Source: RUG11462 sp045539315
Lineage (GTDB): Bacteria; Bacillota; Clostridia; Oscillospirales; Acutalibacteraceae
Direction: 5' to 3'
DNA length: 64,000 nucleotides
NCBI GenBank assembly: GCA_045539315.1
Contig: JAZQFC010000015.1
Span: 62,001 to 126,000 of the forward strand
Shown: one piece after another, positions 26,950-35,366 of the stretch
How the letters are laid out: every line of letters begins with the position of its first letter
Position numbering within the stretch: the stretch's first letter is position 1
Translations under genes and position numbers: made by a program
The notes under the pieces: generated by a model
Told to the model about the DNA's origin: nothing
The model's database searches: none
What the model saw: only the letters and a program-made list of their open reading frames with translations

Positions 26950-27326
26950 TAGATATACCCTTTCGCTTCAAAAACATTTTTAATATGATTAACCTTTGTT
27001 TTTTTGAACGGATTTTTTGTTAAATAAACTTCGATTATATCAAATCTAACTTGTTTTTCATTCCCTGTTGCGCCGAGATACTGCATTGCCGCGCGCAGAA
27101 TTTTTTGCTGTTTTTGCTTTGTAACTGCTTCATATGGTTTATAAATAGCATTTTCGCTACGAGTTTTTACCTCTGCAAAAACAATATATTCATCGGTTTC
27201 GGCGATTATATCAACCTCGCCGAATCTTGCGCGATAATTAAGCGCTACAATATCATAACCCTTTTTAACCAAAAACTTTGTTGCAATGGTCTCGCCGGTT
27301 GCTCCATTAATATTTGCAATATTCAT
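26949..27326 (-). CDS. yraN: YraN family (UPF0102) endonuclease-like protein
   Basis: 125 residues with the restriction-endonuclease-like core: GATGETIATKFLVKKGYDIVALNYRARFGEVDIIAE (GE and GEVD) and FAEVKTRSE (ExK). The family's role is unknown although a Holliday-junction or nuclease function has been suggested from fold. It follows rnhB by one base, the usual place for this gene. Confidence 0.9.
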   Translation of the reverse strand: MNIANINGATGETIATKFLVKKGYDIVALNYRARFGEVDIIAETDEYIVFAEVKTRSENAIYKPYEAVTKQKQQKILRAAMQYLGATGNEKQVRFDIIEVYLTKNPFKKTKVNHIKNVFEAKGYI

Positions 27327-27327
27327 A

Positions 27328-27939
27328 CTATTTACCCTTGGCTAAAATCTTGCCGATAAAGGTTTTTCTATGAATTGGCGATGGGCCGAATTCTAAAAGT
27401 TTTTCACAATGCAATTTTGTGCCATAACCTTTATGGCGAGGAAACTCATATTCAGGATATTCTTCTGCTAATTCAAGCATTAATCTATCTCTTGTAACTT
27501 TAGCAAGAATAGACGCCGCCGCAACAGACATTGATTTTGCATCACCTTTTACAACTGCCGCCGCATTACAACACAAACCGTCAGGCACTTTATTGCCATC
27601 AATAAGCGCAAAATCAGGCTTTATTTTTAATGAATTAACTGCGTTTTTCATACAAAGCATAGTTGCATTAAGGATATTGATTTCGTCGATAACATTATTA
27701 TCAACAAGTTGAATATCATAAGCCAAAGCCTTTTCTTTTACCACATCAAAAAGCGCTTCTCTTTTCTTTTCAGAGAGTTTTTTAGAATCATTTAGTCCTT
27801 CAATTTCGCAGTCTAGTGGTAAAATCACCGCCGCCGCACAAACAGGGCCTGCGAGTGGTCCTCTGCCTGCCTCATCAACTCCGACAATATAGTTAAACCC
27901 TTGATTTACATATTCTTTTTCAATATTATAATCCGGCAT
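27328..27939 (-). CDS. rnhB: Ribonuclease HII
   Basis: Removes ribonucleotides from DNA and cleaves RNA-DNA hybrids. GVDEAGRGPLAGPV carries the DEDD catalytic Asp-Glu pair; ALIDGNKVP and the SMSVAAASILAKVTRDR segment supply the others. Length 203 residues. RBS AAAGGA directly follows a strong hairpin after rbgA. Confidence 0.96.
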   Translation of the reverse strand: MPDYNIEKEYVNQGFNYIVGVDEAGRGPLAGPVCAAAVILPLDCEIEGLNDSKKLSEKKREALFDVVKEKALAYDIQLVDNNVIDEINILNATMLCMKNAVNSLKIKPDFALIDGNKVPDGLCCNAAAVVKGDAKSMSVAAASILAKVTRDRLMLELAEEYPEYEFPRHKGYGTKLHCEKLLEFGPSPIHRKTFIGKILAKGK

Positions 27940-27958
27940 AATTTACATCCTTTCAAAA

Positions 27959-27984
27959 AACCGCTTATTTTGAGATAAGCGGTT
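27959..27984 (-). terminator. Terminator-like hairpin between rbgA and rnhB
   Basis: Stem AACCGCTTA (27959-27967) / TAAGCGGTT (27976-27984) followed on the minus strand by a run of six T. It ends about 7 bases before the rnhB RBS, leaving no room for a separate promoter, so rnhB-yraN expression seems to need read-through. Confidence 0.75.
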
Positions 27985-27991
27985 TTAATCA

Positions 27992-28870
27992 TTATGGTCT
28001 TTCTAGTGTCATTCTACCAATTTTGGTATTTCTAAATTCTTCTAATAGTGTATTTGCCATACGCTCGGTATCAACATCGCCACCAGATGCTTTCATACCT
28101 CGCTTTTTACCCATTTCACACAAAATATCATAATCATCTGTTTTTTCAAGGTCTAAATCTAATTTATATCTAGCAATAAGCATTTCAGGATAAAGCGCTT
28201 TTAACTCTTTTATTAGGTCCATAGCCAAAAGTTCAACATCTAAAATCGTGTCTTTAACAGAACCGCAAAACGCTAAATGCTCACCAACTAATTGGTCATC
28301 AAATTTTGGCCATAATACACCAGGGGTATCCATCATTTCAACACCCTTGCCTATCATAAACCATTGATTACCACGAGTAACGCCCGGTCGGTTTTCAACC
28401 TTTGCGCGATTAACCCCTGCAATGCGATTAATAAACGAAGATTTACCTACATTCGGAATTCCGACAATCATTACCTTTAATGTTTTGCCTGACATTCCCT
28501 TTTCTTCTAACTTTTTAATTTTCTCTGCTAAAATAGATTTAACACAAGGTAAAAATTTATTAAAACCACTACCTGTTTTACAGTCAATAGGAATTGCAGT
28601 AGTGTTTTCATCATTTAATTTTTCTACCCACTCGGCAGTGCACTTTTCATCTGCCATATCACATTTATTAAGCAAAATTATTCTTGGTTTTGATTTTACC
28701 CATTCATCAAGTTCAGGGTTTCTTGATGAATATGGAATTCTCGCATCAATAATCTCTGCCACAACATCAATTAAAGGTAATTTTTCAGAAATCAACCTTC
28801 TGGTTTTTGCCATATGGCCGGGAAACCACTGAATATTTTGCCTTTGCTCACTATTACCACTTTGTTGCAT
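27992..28870 (-). CDS. rbgA: Ribosome biogenesis GTPase RbgA (YlqF)
   Basis: Circularly permuted GTPase for late 50S assembly. The order is diagnostic: G4 LLNKCDM precedes G1 GIPNVGKSSFIN and G3 DTPGVLWP. N-terminal NIQWFPGHMAKTRR is typical of YlqF. Length 292 residues. Located between lepB and rnhB as in Bacillus. Confidence 0.96.
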   Translation of the reverse strand: MQQSGNSEQRQNIQWFPGHMAKTRRLISEKLPLIDVVAEIIDARIPYSSRNPELDEWVKSKPRIILLNKCDMADEKCTAEWVEKLNDENTTAIPIDCKTGSGFNKFLPCVKSILAEKIKKLEEKGMSGKTLKVMIVGIPNVGKSSFINRIAGVNRAKVENRPGVTRGNQWFMIGKGVEMMDTPGVLWPKFDDQLVGEHLAFCGSVKDTILDVELLAMDLIKELKALYPEMLIARYKLDLDLEKTDDYDILCEMGKKRGMKASGGDVDTERMANTLLEEFRNTKIGRMTLERP

Positions 28871-28885
28871 TACTGCACCTCTTTA

Positions 28886-29533
28886 TCAAACAAAAGACTC
28901 TGCTTGTTCGAATGGGAATATTCTAAACAAGACTTTGCCTAAAACATATCTTGTATCAACCATCCAAACATCATTTTTACGGCTATCATGAGAATTATGA
29001 CGGTTATCACCCATTATAAAAATGCAACCTTCAGGCACAGTTTCTTTATTAATCATATGCTCTTGTGGTGTGCCGAGATTTTTCTCGTAATCTTTAATAT
29101 AAGGCTCATCTATAACCTCATCATTAACCAAAACTTCGCCTTTATCTGTAATTTGAATAGTATCGCCTTCAACTGCAATTACTCTTTTAACAATTGGTTG
29201 ACGAGTATAATCTTCATCATCGTTAACAACATTTTCAGGGTTACGAGATACAATAACAATATCTCCCCTTTTATAGTTCTTAATTACATTAGAAATAATA
29301 AGTTGGTCTTCATCAATTAAAGTATTCATCATTGACTCGCCATCAACTTTAACTTTTCCTAAAAAGAAAGTGAAAATAACAACAACTGCAACAAAAGATA
29401 CAACAAATGAATCTACCCATTCATAAAAACTCTTTTTCAAGCCGTAATTTCTTGTATGCTTTTCATCATTAATAGCATCAATTTCTTCTTTTTCTAAACC
29501 AATATCATAGTTATGACTTTTTCTTTCTCTCAT
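28886..29533 (-). CDS. lepB: Signal peptidase I
   Basis: Membrane serine protease that removes signal peptides. Cytoplasmic N-terminus, one membrane helix (VDSFVVSFVAVVVIFTFFLG), catalytic Ser in VDGESMMNTL, Lys in QPIVKRVIAVEGD and C-terminal box IFIMGDNRHNSHDSR. The frame opens at ATG 29545, but that codon has no RBS; GGTGAG five bases before the ATG at 29533 favours the shorter form (215 residues). Two substrates in this window, the LRR protein and the dockerin proteins, have signal peptides. Confidence 0.93.
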   Translation of the reverse strand: MRERKSHNYDIGLEKEEIDAINDEKHTRNYGLKKSFYEWVDSFVVSFVAVVVIFTFFLGKVKVDGESMMNTLIDEDQLIISNVIKNYKRGDIVIVSRNPENVVNDDEDYTRQPIVKRVIAVEGDTIQITDKGEVLVNDEVIDEPYIKDYEKNLGTPQEHMINKETVPEGCIFIMGDNRHNSHDSRKNDVWMVDTRYVLGKVLFRIFPFEQAESFV

Positions 29534-29585
29534 TGCGCTCACCATAAATTTATAAAAAATGTTTCCATATTAATTCAACTTTAGT

Positions 29586-29594
29586 ATTATAGCA
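29586..29594 (-). promoter_or_regulatory. lepB promoter (extended -10)
   Basis: TGCTATAAT on the minus strand, about 50-60 bases before lepB; no strong -35. It would drive lepB, rbgA and probably rnhB, yraN and the dipeptidase. Confidence 0.55.
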
Positions 29595-29644
29595 TACTTA
29601 TAATAAAATTAAAAGAGTAAAATGTAAATTTTTTATAAAAATTT

Positions 29645-29671
29645 AAGGGACGAAATTTTCATTCGTCCCTT
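29645..29671 (-). terminator. rplS terminator
   Basis: Perfect 10-bp stem AAGGGACGAA (29645-29654) / TTCGTCCCTT (29662-29671), 12 bases after the rplS stop, followed on the minus strand by AAATTTTTATAAA. Confidence 0.8.
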
Positions 29672-29682
29672 TAAATTCTAAC

Positions 29683-30027
29683 TTATTTAAGTTTTTGTTT
29701 AAGTTTAGCAGCTTTACCAACTCTATCACGAAGATAGTAGAGTTTGCTTCTTCTTGCTACACCTTCCATAACAACCTCAATTTTGTCAACATTTGGTGAG
29801 TGGATTGGGAATACTCTTTCAATACCACAACCGTATGCTACACGACGAACTGTGATTGTTTCTGCGATACCGCTGTTGTTTTTAGCGATAACGATGCCTT
29901 CATAAACCTGAATTCTTTCTTTTTCACCCTCGCGGATTTTAACGTGTACTTTTACAGTAGCACCAACAGGAATTTTAGGCATATCAGTTTTAATTTGGTC
30001 TGCAACTAAATTTTTGATAACATCCAT
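29683..30027 (-). CDS. rplS: 50S ribosomal protein L19
   Basis: 114 residues with the L19 landmarks PKIPVGATVKVHVKIREG, RIQVYEGIVIAKNNSG, RRVAYGCGIERVFPIHSP and the ending KAAKLKQKLK. RBS AGGAGG. It is a single-gene unit here, with its own promoter, a 135-base leader and a terminator, rather than part of a trmD operon. Confidence 0.98.
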   Translation of the reverse strand: MDVIKNLVADQIKTDMPKIPVGATVKVHVKIREGEKERIQVYEGIVIAKNNSGIAETITVRRVAYGCGIERVFPIHSPNVDKIEVVMEGVARRSKLYYLRDRVGKAAKLKQKLK

Positions 30028-30162
30028 TTTTGTTTCCTCCTATTAAAATTTCAGACATTCATACTGCACTTTTTGTGCACAGAGGACCATCCGTTCAGTT
30101 GTTTAGGTTTTCACCTTCGCACTGACTCCACCCCGAATAATAGGTTCGGTGAAATCATAAGC
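30028..30162 (-). promoter_or_regulatory. Structured 5' leader of rplS (candidate L19 leader)
   Basis: The 135-base untranslated leader contains a hairpin TGCAC-TTTTT-GTGCA (30065-30079) near the gene and, further upstream, arms TTTCACC (30109-30115) / GGTGAAA (30148-30154) that overlap an alternative pair CCGAA (30133-30137) / TTCGG (30145-30149). Autoregulatory L19 leaders are known in Firmicutes; I cannot confirm a match to that family's consensus from memory. Confidence 0.55.
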
Positions 30163-30168
30163 CTATGT

Positions 30169-30197
30169 ATTATATCACTTGAAACCCTCTTTGTCAA
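30169..30197 (-). promoter_or_regulatory. rplS promoter
   Basis: Perfect sigma-A promoter on the minus strand: TTGACA (30197-30192), 17-base spacer, TATAAT (30174-30169). It begins only 15 bases after the stop of the LRR gene, leaving no room for a terminator in between. Confidence 0.9.
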
Positions 30198-30211
30198 GTG
30201 TTTTTTACGAT

Positions 30212-33200
30212 TTACTTTACTACTACGTTCTTTACCTTTGACCAGTTACTGTAGGCGGTCTTTTTACCGTTCTTAACGAAAGCGCGTAAGCGGACTTGAT
30301 ACTTGCCTGACTTTAGTTTTTTTATAGTAATAGTTTTTGCTTTTTTGGTGTCAACCTTTATAGATTTCCATTTGCCTTTAATCTTATATTGAACTTGGAA
30401 GCCTGTTGCATCCATCACCTTTTTATACTTAACCTTAAACTGCTTTTTACCTTTTACAAGGCTAAAATTAGGAATAGCAGGCTTGCGTTTTGCAAGAGTG
30501 TAGGTTCTTAAAACCTTGTTACAAGTTGAACATTTTTCCTCTGCCAAACCTTTCACAAAGTAGTTTGAAGAATTCTTTAATATATTAACAACAGTATGAC
30601 CTAAAGCACCAACTACTTCTTGTTCAACTAAAACTTCGTTACAAACTGAACAATGACTACCCTCTGTTAAACCTGTTTCAGTACAAGTAGGTTCTTTGCT
30701 TTCTAATACCACTACTGTTTCATGAGAACAAATATCTTCGACAATGCTATTTTCACCATAATGAATAGTTGCTTTAGTCAACAATTCATTTCCAGTATCA
30801 AAAGTAATCTCATTCCATTCATTTTCAGTTCCTGCATAATGTACATCTGATAAGCTATAGCAAGAAAGAAAGGCGTTCCAGCCAACACTCTTCAAATTTT
30901 TTCCTAAAACTATGTCAGTTAACGATTCGCAATTAAAAAACGCAAAACTAAAAATATCACTTATATTTTCACATGCTTCAATCTTTTTCAAAGATGTGCA
31001 ATTGGCAAAAGCGTAATGACTTATAGTTGTTACATTTTTACTCATTATTACACTTTCTAACGAAACACAGCCATAAAACGCTTCCGAACCTATAGTTGTT
31101 ACGCTATTTGGAACTTCATAAAAAACTACATTTTTACCATTTGGACAAAAAACAAGTGTCGTTTTATCTTTATTAAATACTACATTATCAACAGCGCAAT
31201 AGTTTTCATTTTCACTATCAACAGTAATATTTGCTAAAGATTTGCAACCATCAAAAGCATTTCTACCTATGCTTGCTAAGCCTTTTCCTATACTAACACT
31301 CACTAAAGATTTGCAGTTACCAAATGAGCTAGGACCTATACTTGTTACGCTGTCAGAAAGCGTTACACTGGTTAAAGATTCACAACTATAAAATGCTTGT
31401 TTATCTATGGTTGTTATACCATTGCCTAAATCAATATATGATAGCTTTGAGCAATCAGAAAATGCCACCCCTCCTATACTCGTTACGCTATCAGGAAGTG
31501 TTATACTAGTTATTTCAGAACAATTATCAAAAGCTCCATAAGGAATTTGAGTCGCATCAGTAATAGTAACGGTTTTTAAGTTTGAAGGAATAAAATAATA
31601 ATTATAATTTGACTCGTTGTAAGATTGTCTTGTTGTTCCATATGAATTGTCATACGAAGATGTATAACCAAAAATATAACCAAAAACTGCATCATAAGTA
31701 CCGGTTGCTGTTCTTGATGAACCAACAAAAGGTAATGTCATACTAGTTATATTACCACATTTATAAAAAGCTTTATCTTCTATACATGTTACGCTTTTTG
31801 GAACAATTACACTTTCCAAAGATTCGCAACTGTAAAATGCATATTTTTTAATTTTAGTAACTGTATCAGGAATAACTAAATCAGTTACCAAACTACTGTT
31901 TAAATATAAATTCTCAGCATAGCAAAAAGGATTTGAACTTAAACTTACAAAATCAATATTACACCAAGCTGCCAAATCAGTTATATATATATTTCTCAAG
32001 TATGAACTTTTTGAAAAAACATCTTCACTTATACTCGTTACGCTTTTTGGAATTATTATCGAATTAATATATTCACCATTAATCATTGACGATGTAATAG
32101 TTTTTGAACCCTCTGCTATAATCAATTCTCTAACAGGAGATTCATAAAACGCGCTATCACCAACATTTGTTATACTATCATAAAGAGTAACGCTATTTAA
32201 CGATTTACAAAAGTAAAACGCTCTACTACCTATGTTAGTTACGCTTTTTCCTATTTTAACGCTTGTTAGAGAAGAACAATATTCAAATGCATAACTACCT
32301 ATGCTTGTTACTCCATCATGGATAGTAACACTTGTTAAAGCCGCGTATCTATCAAACGCATATTGTTTTATAGCAGTTACACTATCTGGTATAACTAAAT
32401 CTGTTACTAAGTTTCCATTTAAATATAAATTTTCAGCAAAACTAAGAGGGTTTGAACGCCAGTTTGTAAAATCAATATTTAACCAATTAACAAGATCAGT
32501 TATATATACATTTTTTAATGCATTACAATATTCAAATGCAAAATCACCTACAGTTATTACACTGTTTGGAATTGTTACACTTTCTAATTTTGAACAACTT
32601 AAAAATGCTCCACAATCTATATTGCTAACTTTATTAGGAATGACTATATTTGTTATTGACGAACAACTACTAAAAGCATTTTTGCCTATGTTAGTTACAG
32701 TATCAGGTATTGTAATGCTGGTTAAATTTTCACACCATGAAAACGCATTATCTCCTATACTTGTTACACCTTCAGGAATAGAATAAGTATTATCTGTCCT
32801 GCTGGCAATATAAGACAATATAATAGTTTTATCCTTATTAAACAACACACCATCAACATCACAATAATTTTTATTATTACTATCAACGATTATGCCAGTT
32901 AAGGACTTGCAGGCATTAAAAGCACTACTGCTTAAATTTATAACACTTTCAGGAATATAAATGCTTGTTAGAGAACTGCAACTCAAAAACGCCTTTTCAC
33001 CGATACTTGTTACACTATTTGGAATTGTTATATCTGTTAAAGAAATACAATAGTAAAAAGCATAGCTATCTATACTTGTTACACTATTTGCAATGCTTAC
33101 ACTTGTTAATGATACACATTCCTCAAACGCTTCATATCCTATGCTTGTAACACCACTAGGTATTATAACACTTGTTACATTTTCACAAGCAGAAAATGCT

Positions 33201-33424
33201 TTTTCACCTATAGCGGTTACTGGATAGCCTCCAAGTGTTGAAGGAATAATTATATCGTCGCTAATTGAATAATCAACAGCTGTTATTGTAGCCTCACCAT
33301 TTGCTACTGTGTAATAAAAATTACCCTCATTATACATCTCTTCAGCAATTGCTGTAATTGATGTAAATGTTATCATTGAGAAAACTAATATTAAAGCAGT
33401 AAACAAACACATTACTTTTTTCAT
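30212..33424 (-). CDS. Secreted BspA-type leucine-rich-repeat protein
   Basis: 1070 residues: signal peptide (1-27, LFTALILVFSMITFTSITAIAEE), then some 30 tandem 23-residue LRR_5/TpLRR repeats of the form I-P-x-S-V-T-S-I-G-x-x-A-F, interrupted at about 580-620 by a Tyr/Ser/Asn-rich insert. After about residue 880 comes a Cys-His segment (CSHETVVVLESKEPTCTETG, CSVCNEVL, CSTCNKVL) that looks like a zinc-ribbon-type repeat of clostridial surface proteins, then a C-terminal fibronectin-III-like domain. No LPxTG sorting signal. Likely surface-exposed and adhesive; binding target unknown. Confidence 0.9.
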   Translation of the reverse strand: MKKVMCLFTALILVFSMITFTSITAIAEEMYNEGNFYYTVANGEATITAVDYSISDDIIIPSTLGGYPVTAIGEKAFSACENVTSVIIPSGVTSIGYEAFEECVSLTSVSIANSVTSIDSYAFYYCISLTDITIPNSVTSIGEKAFLSCSSLTSIYIPESVINLSSSAFNACKSLTGIIVDSNNKNYCDVDGVLFNKDKTIILSYIASRTDNTYSIPEGVTSIGDNAFSWCENLTSITIPDTVTNIGKNAFSSCSSITNIVIPNKVSNIDCGAFLSCSKLESVTIPNSVITVGDFAFEYCNALKNVYITDLVNWLNIDFTNWRSNPLSFAENLYLNGNLVTDLVIPDSVTAIKQYAFDRYAALTSVTIHDGVTSIGSYAFEYCSSLTSVKIGKSVTNIGSRAFYFCKSLNSVTLYDSITNVGDSAFYESPVRELIIAEGSKTITSSMINGEYINSIIIPKSVTSISEDVFSKSSYLRNIYITDLAAWCNIDFVSLSSNPFCYAENLYLNSSLVTDLVIPDTVTKIKKYAFYSCESLESVIVPKSVTCIEDKAFYKCGNITSMTLPFVGSSRTATGTYDAVFGYIFGYTSSYDNSYGTTRQSYNESNYNYYFIPSNLKTVTITDATQIPYGAFDNCSEITSITLPDSVTSIGGVAFSDCSKLSYIDLGNGITTIDKQAFYSCESLTSVTLSDSVTSIGPSSFGNCKSLVSVSIGKGLASIGRNAFDGCKSLANITVDSENENYCAVDNVVFNKDKTTLVFCPNGKNVVFYEVPNSVTTIGSEAFYGCVSLESVIMSKNVTTISHYAFANCTSLKKIEACENISDIFSFAFFNCESLTDIVLGKNLKSVGWNAFLSCYSLSDVHYAGTENEWNEITFDTGNELLTKATIHYGENSIVEDICSHETVVVLESKEPTCTETGLTEGSHCSVCNEVLVEQEVVGALGHTVVNILKNSSNYFVKGLAEEKCSTCNKVLRTYTLAKRKPAIPNFSLVKGKKQFKVKYKKVMDATGFQVQYKIKGKWKSIKVDTKKAKTITIKKLKSGKYQVRLRAFVKNGKKTAYSNWSKVKNVVVK

Positions 33425-33444
33425 TTTATCATCTCCTTAATGTA

Positions 33445-33472
33445 ATTTTAGCATATTTTGTCAAAAAGTCAA
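33445..33472 (-). promoter_or_regulatory. LRR gene promoter
   Basis: On the minus strand TTGACT (33472-33467), 16-base spacer, TAAAAT (33450-33445) with a TG one base before the -10 (TATGCTAAAAT), just ahead of an AGGAG RBS. Confidence 0.7.
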
Positions 33473-33497
33473 CCCTTTTCTTAACTGGTCGGTTTTA

Positions 33498-33530
33498 AGA
33501 TTCTTGCATCTCACTCAGAATGACACGATT
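33498..33530. repeat. Half copy of a dispersed GTCATTCTGA repeat
   Basis: AGATTCTTGCATCTCACTCA (33498 onward) continues into GAATGACACGATT. The AGATTC...GAATGACACGATT end matches the right half of the full inverted-repeat element at 48238-48329, including the six bases beyond it. The left arm is missing. Confidence 0.65.
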
Positions 33531-33562
33531 TCAGTTTAAAAGAAGGCTTGTTTAAATTTATA

Positions 33563-33591
33563 TTGAAAAATCTTTTGTGGTTTGTTATACT
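33563..33591 (+). promoter_or_regulatory. dusB promoter
   Basis: TTGAAA (33563-33568), 17-base spacer, TATACT (33586-33591), 27 bases before the ATG. Confidence 0.8.
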
Positions 33592-33618
33592 AAACAAAAC
33601 ACATTCAAAGGATTTTTT

Positions 33619-34605
33619 ATGAAGATTGGTAATTTAGAAATTAAGGGTAATGCTTGTCTTGCTCCTATGGCAGGGGTTGCTGATAGGGCTATGAGAGAAC
33701 TTTGCCGTGGGTTTGGCGCGGCATTTACTGTTGGCGAACTTACAAGCGTTAAAGCACTAACACTCGGCAGCGCTAAAACAAAAGAGTTTTTAGAAGTTTA
33801 TGAAAACGAGCGCCCTATGGGTGTTCAATTTTTTGGTTGCGATGTTGAATGTTTTAAAACTGCTACAAAAAAAGCATTAGCCCACTCCCCTGATTTTATT
33901 GATATAAATATGGGTTGCCCTGCGCCTAAAGTTGCTAACAACGGTGGTGGTAGCGCTTTGATGAAAAACCCAAAGTTAGCCGCACAAATAGTAAAGGCAG
34001 TTAAAGAAATCTCAACTGTTCCTGTTACTGTTAAAATGAGAGCAGGTTGGGATAACGATAACATCAACGCAGTTGAATTAGCAAAATATTGCGAAGAAGC
34101 AGGCGCTGATGCGATTACAGTTCACGGAAGAACAAGGCCTCAGATGTATTCGCCACCTGTTAATCTTGATATTATAAAAGATGTAAAGGCGGCGGTTTCA
34201 ATTCCTGTTATCGGCAATGGCGATATTAGAGATGCGAATGACGCAGCAAAAATGTATGAATATACAAACTGCGATTTGGTTATGGTTGGCAGAGCGGCTT
34301 GTGGCGCGCCTTGGATTTTTCAGCAAATTGACGCTTATTTAAATGAAACTCGTTATATTCCTGACCCACCTATATCAGAGAGAATGTTACTTTTAATGCG
34401 CCAAGTAAAAAATATGATAGATTACAAAGGCGAATATATTGCAATGCGACAAGCAAGAACTCAAGCGGCTTTTTATATGCGTGGGATTAAGGGCGCTTCT
34501 TCTTATAGGCGAGAATGTGGCGAACTTAAAACTTTTTCTGATTTAGAGCGGCTTTGCTACAAGGTTTTTGATGAACACAAAGACGATGATTTGATTATAG
34601 ACTAA
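33619..34605 (+). CDS. dusB: tRNA-dihydrouridine synthase
   Basis: FMN enzyme reducing uridine to dihydrouridine in tRNA D-loops. LAPMAGVADRAMREL binds FMN, the catalytic Cys is in DINMGCPAPKVANNGGG, and VTVKMRAGWD, VHGRTRPQMY and PVIGNGDI follow. The frame is open from 33577, but AAAGGA precedes the ATG at 33619 (MKIGNLEIKG), and the promoter ends at 33591, so the shorter 328-residue form is right. Monocistronic, convergent with the next gene. Confidence 0.95.
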   Translation: MKIGNLEIKGNACLAPMAGVADRAMRELCRGFGAAFTVGELTSVKALTLGSAKTKEFLEVYENERPMGVQFFGCDVECFKTATKKALAHSPDFIDINMGCPAPKVANNGGGSALMKNPKLAAQIVKAVKEISTVPVTVKMRAGWDNDNINAVELAKYCEEAGADAITVHGRTRPQMYSPPVNLDIIKDVKAAVSIPVIGNGDIRDANDAAKMYEYTNCDLVMVGRAACGAPWIFQQIDAYLNETRYIPDPPISERMLLLMRQVKNMIDYKGEYIAMRQARTQAAFYMRGIKGASSYRRECGELKTFSDLERLCYKVFDEHKDDDLIID

Positions 34606-34633
34606 AAAAAGGCTTCCGCTAGGAAGTCTTTTT
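34606..34633 (+). terminator. dusB terminator
   Basis: Stem AAAAAGGCTTCC (34606-34617) / GGAAGTCTTTTT (34622-34633) with one G-T pair, loop GCTA, T-run. It overlaps the last codons of the convergent membrane-protein gene and can act in both directions. Confidence 0.8.
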
Positions 34634-35362
34634 TTGATACTTTTTGTCCATAAAGCACATATAAATAAGAACATAGAAGTTGGTAATGAAACTTATCACA
34701 GAAAGCACTGCATTTAAATTTGAATCATGACCAAGCGCCATTTGTAAAGTGTGCATTACTGCTTCTTTATCTGCTGCACTGTAAATACCACCTATTGAGG
34801 CATAAGCATCTGTATAAATAAACATAGTCATATTCCATGTTTCAAGCACTCTTATAATAAAATAAGAAACATACAACGCAATGCAAGTCTTTTTAGCAGT
34901 TTTCACAGATTTATAATTTTTATATACGGTTACTCCTTCAACGATAAATATTGCACACAACACTATTGAATCTAAAACAGATATAAATGGTTGAATCATA
35001 CCATAAACATTACCAGACGCAGTATGAAACTCATCTGTTATAAAATACATTGCAAGGAAGTTTATTGTTGTTGAAATTAAGTAACTCGCCTGTAAAAAGC
35101 AACCTATATAAAGCGGTTTTTTAGTTTTTCTCTTGCCATAACAAACCAAAAAATAATAAATAACACAAAGACAAGAAAACATACCTAAAAGCATTAAAAC
35201 TGCATTTATATAGTTTGAATAAACATAGATAATATCAACATCATGAGAGTGCATCATAAACAATACTGATAACACATCTACTTCTATAAGTCTGAATAAT
35301 TTAAAACTGCATAATAAAATTATAAGCCATTTTAAAACTTCATTTTTATTAGTTTTTTTCAT
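34619..35362 (-). CDS. Hypothetical multi-pass membrane protein
   Basis: 247 residues with six or seven hydrophobic segments (about 12-28, 45-70, 83-108, 120-145, 155-178, 215-240) and short basic cytoplasmic loops (KRKTKK, KSVKTAKK). I recognise no family; no catalytic motif is visible. A TTG at 35374 extends the frame into the upstream hydrolase gene, but the ATG at 35362 (MKKTNKNEV) starts 4 bases after the hydrolase stop and is preferred. Likely cotranscribed with that gene. Confidence 0.6.
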   Translation of the reverse strand: MKKTNKNEVLKWLIILLCSFKLFRLIEVDVLSVLFMMHSHDVDIIYVYSNYINAVLMLLGMFSCLCVIYYFLVCYGKRKTKKPLYIGCFLQASYLISTTINFLAMYFITDEFHTASGNVYGMIQPFISVLDSIVLCAIFIVEGVTVYKNYKSVKTAKKTCIALYVSYFIIRVLETWNMTMFIYTDAYASIGGIYSAADKEAVMHTLQMALGHDSNLNAVLSVISFITNFYVLIYMCFMDKKYQKKTS

Positions 35363-35366
35363 AATA

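Noticed and set aside
30073..30276. Plus-strand frame of 67 residues over the rplS leader.
   Set aside because: It is antisense to the leader, promoter and LRR 3' end; no RBS and no protein-like composition.
30900..33200. Regularly spaced similar DNA segments of about 69 bases, considered as a CRISPR or satellite array.
   Set aside because: The period equals 23 codons and lies in frame with LRR repeats; the segments are diverged and have no spacers.
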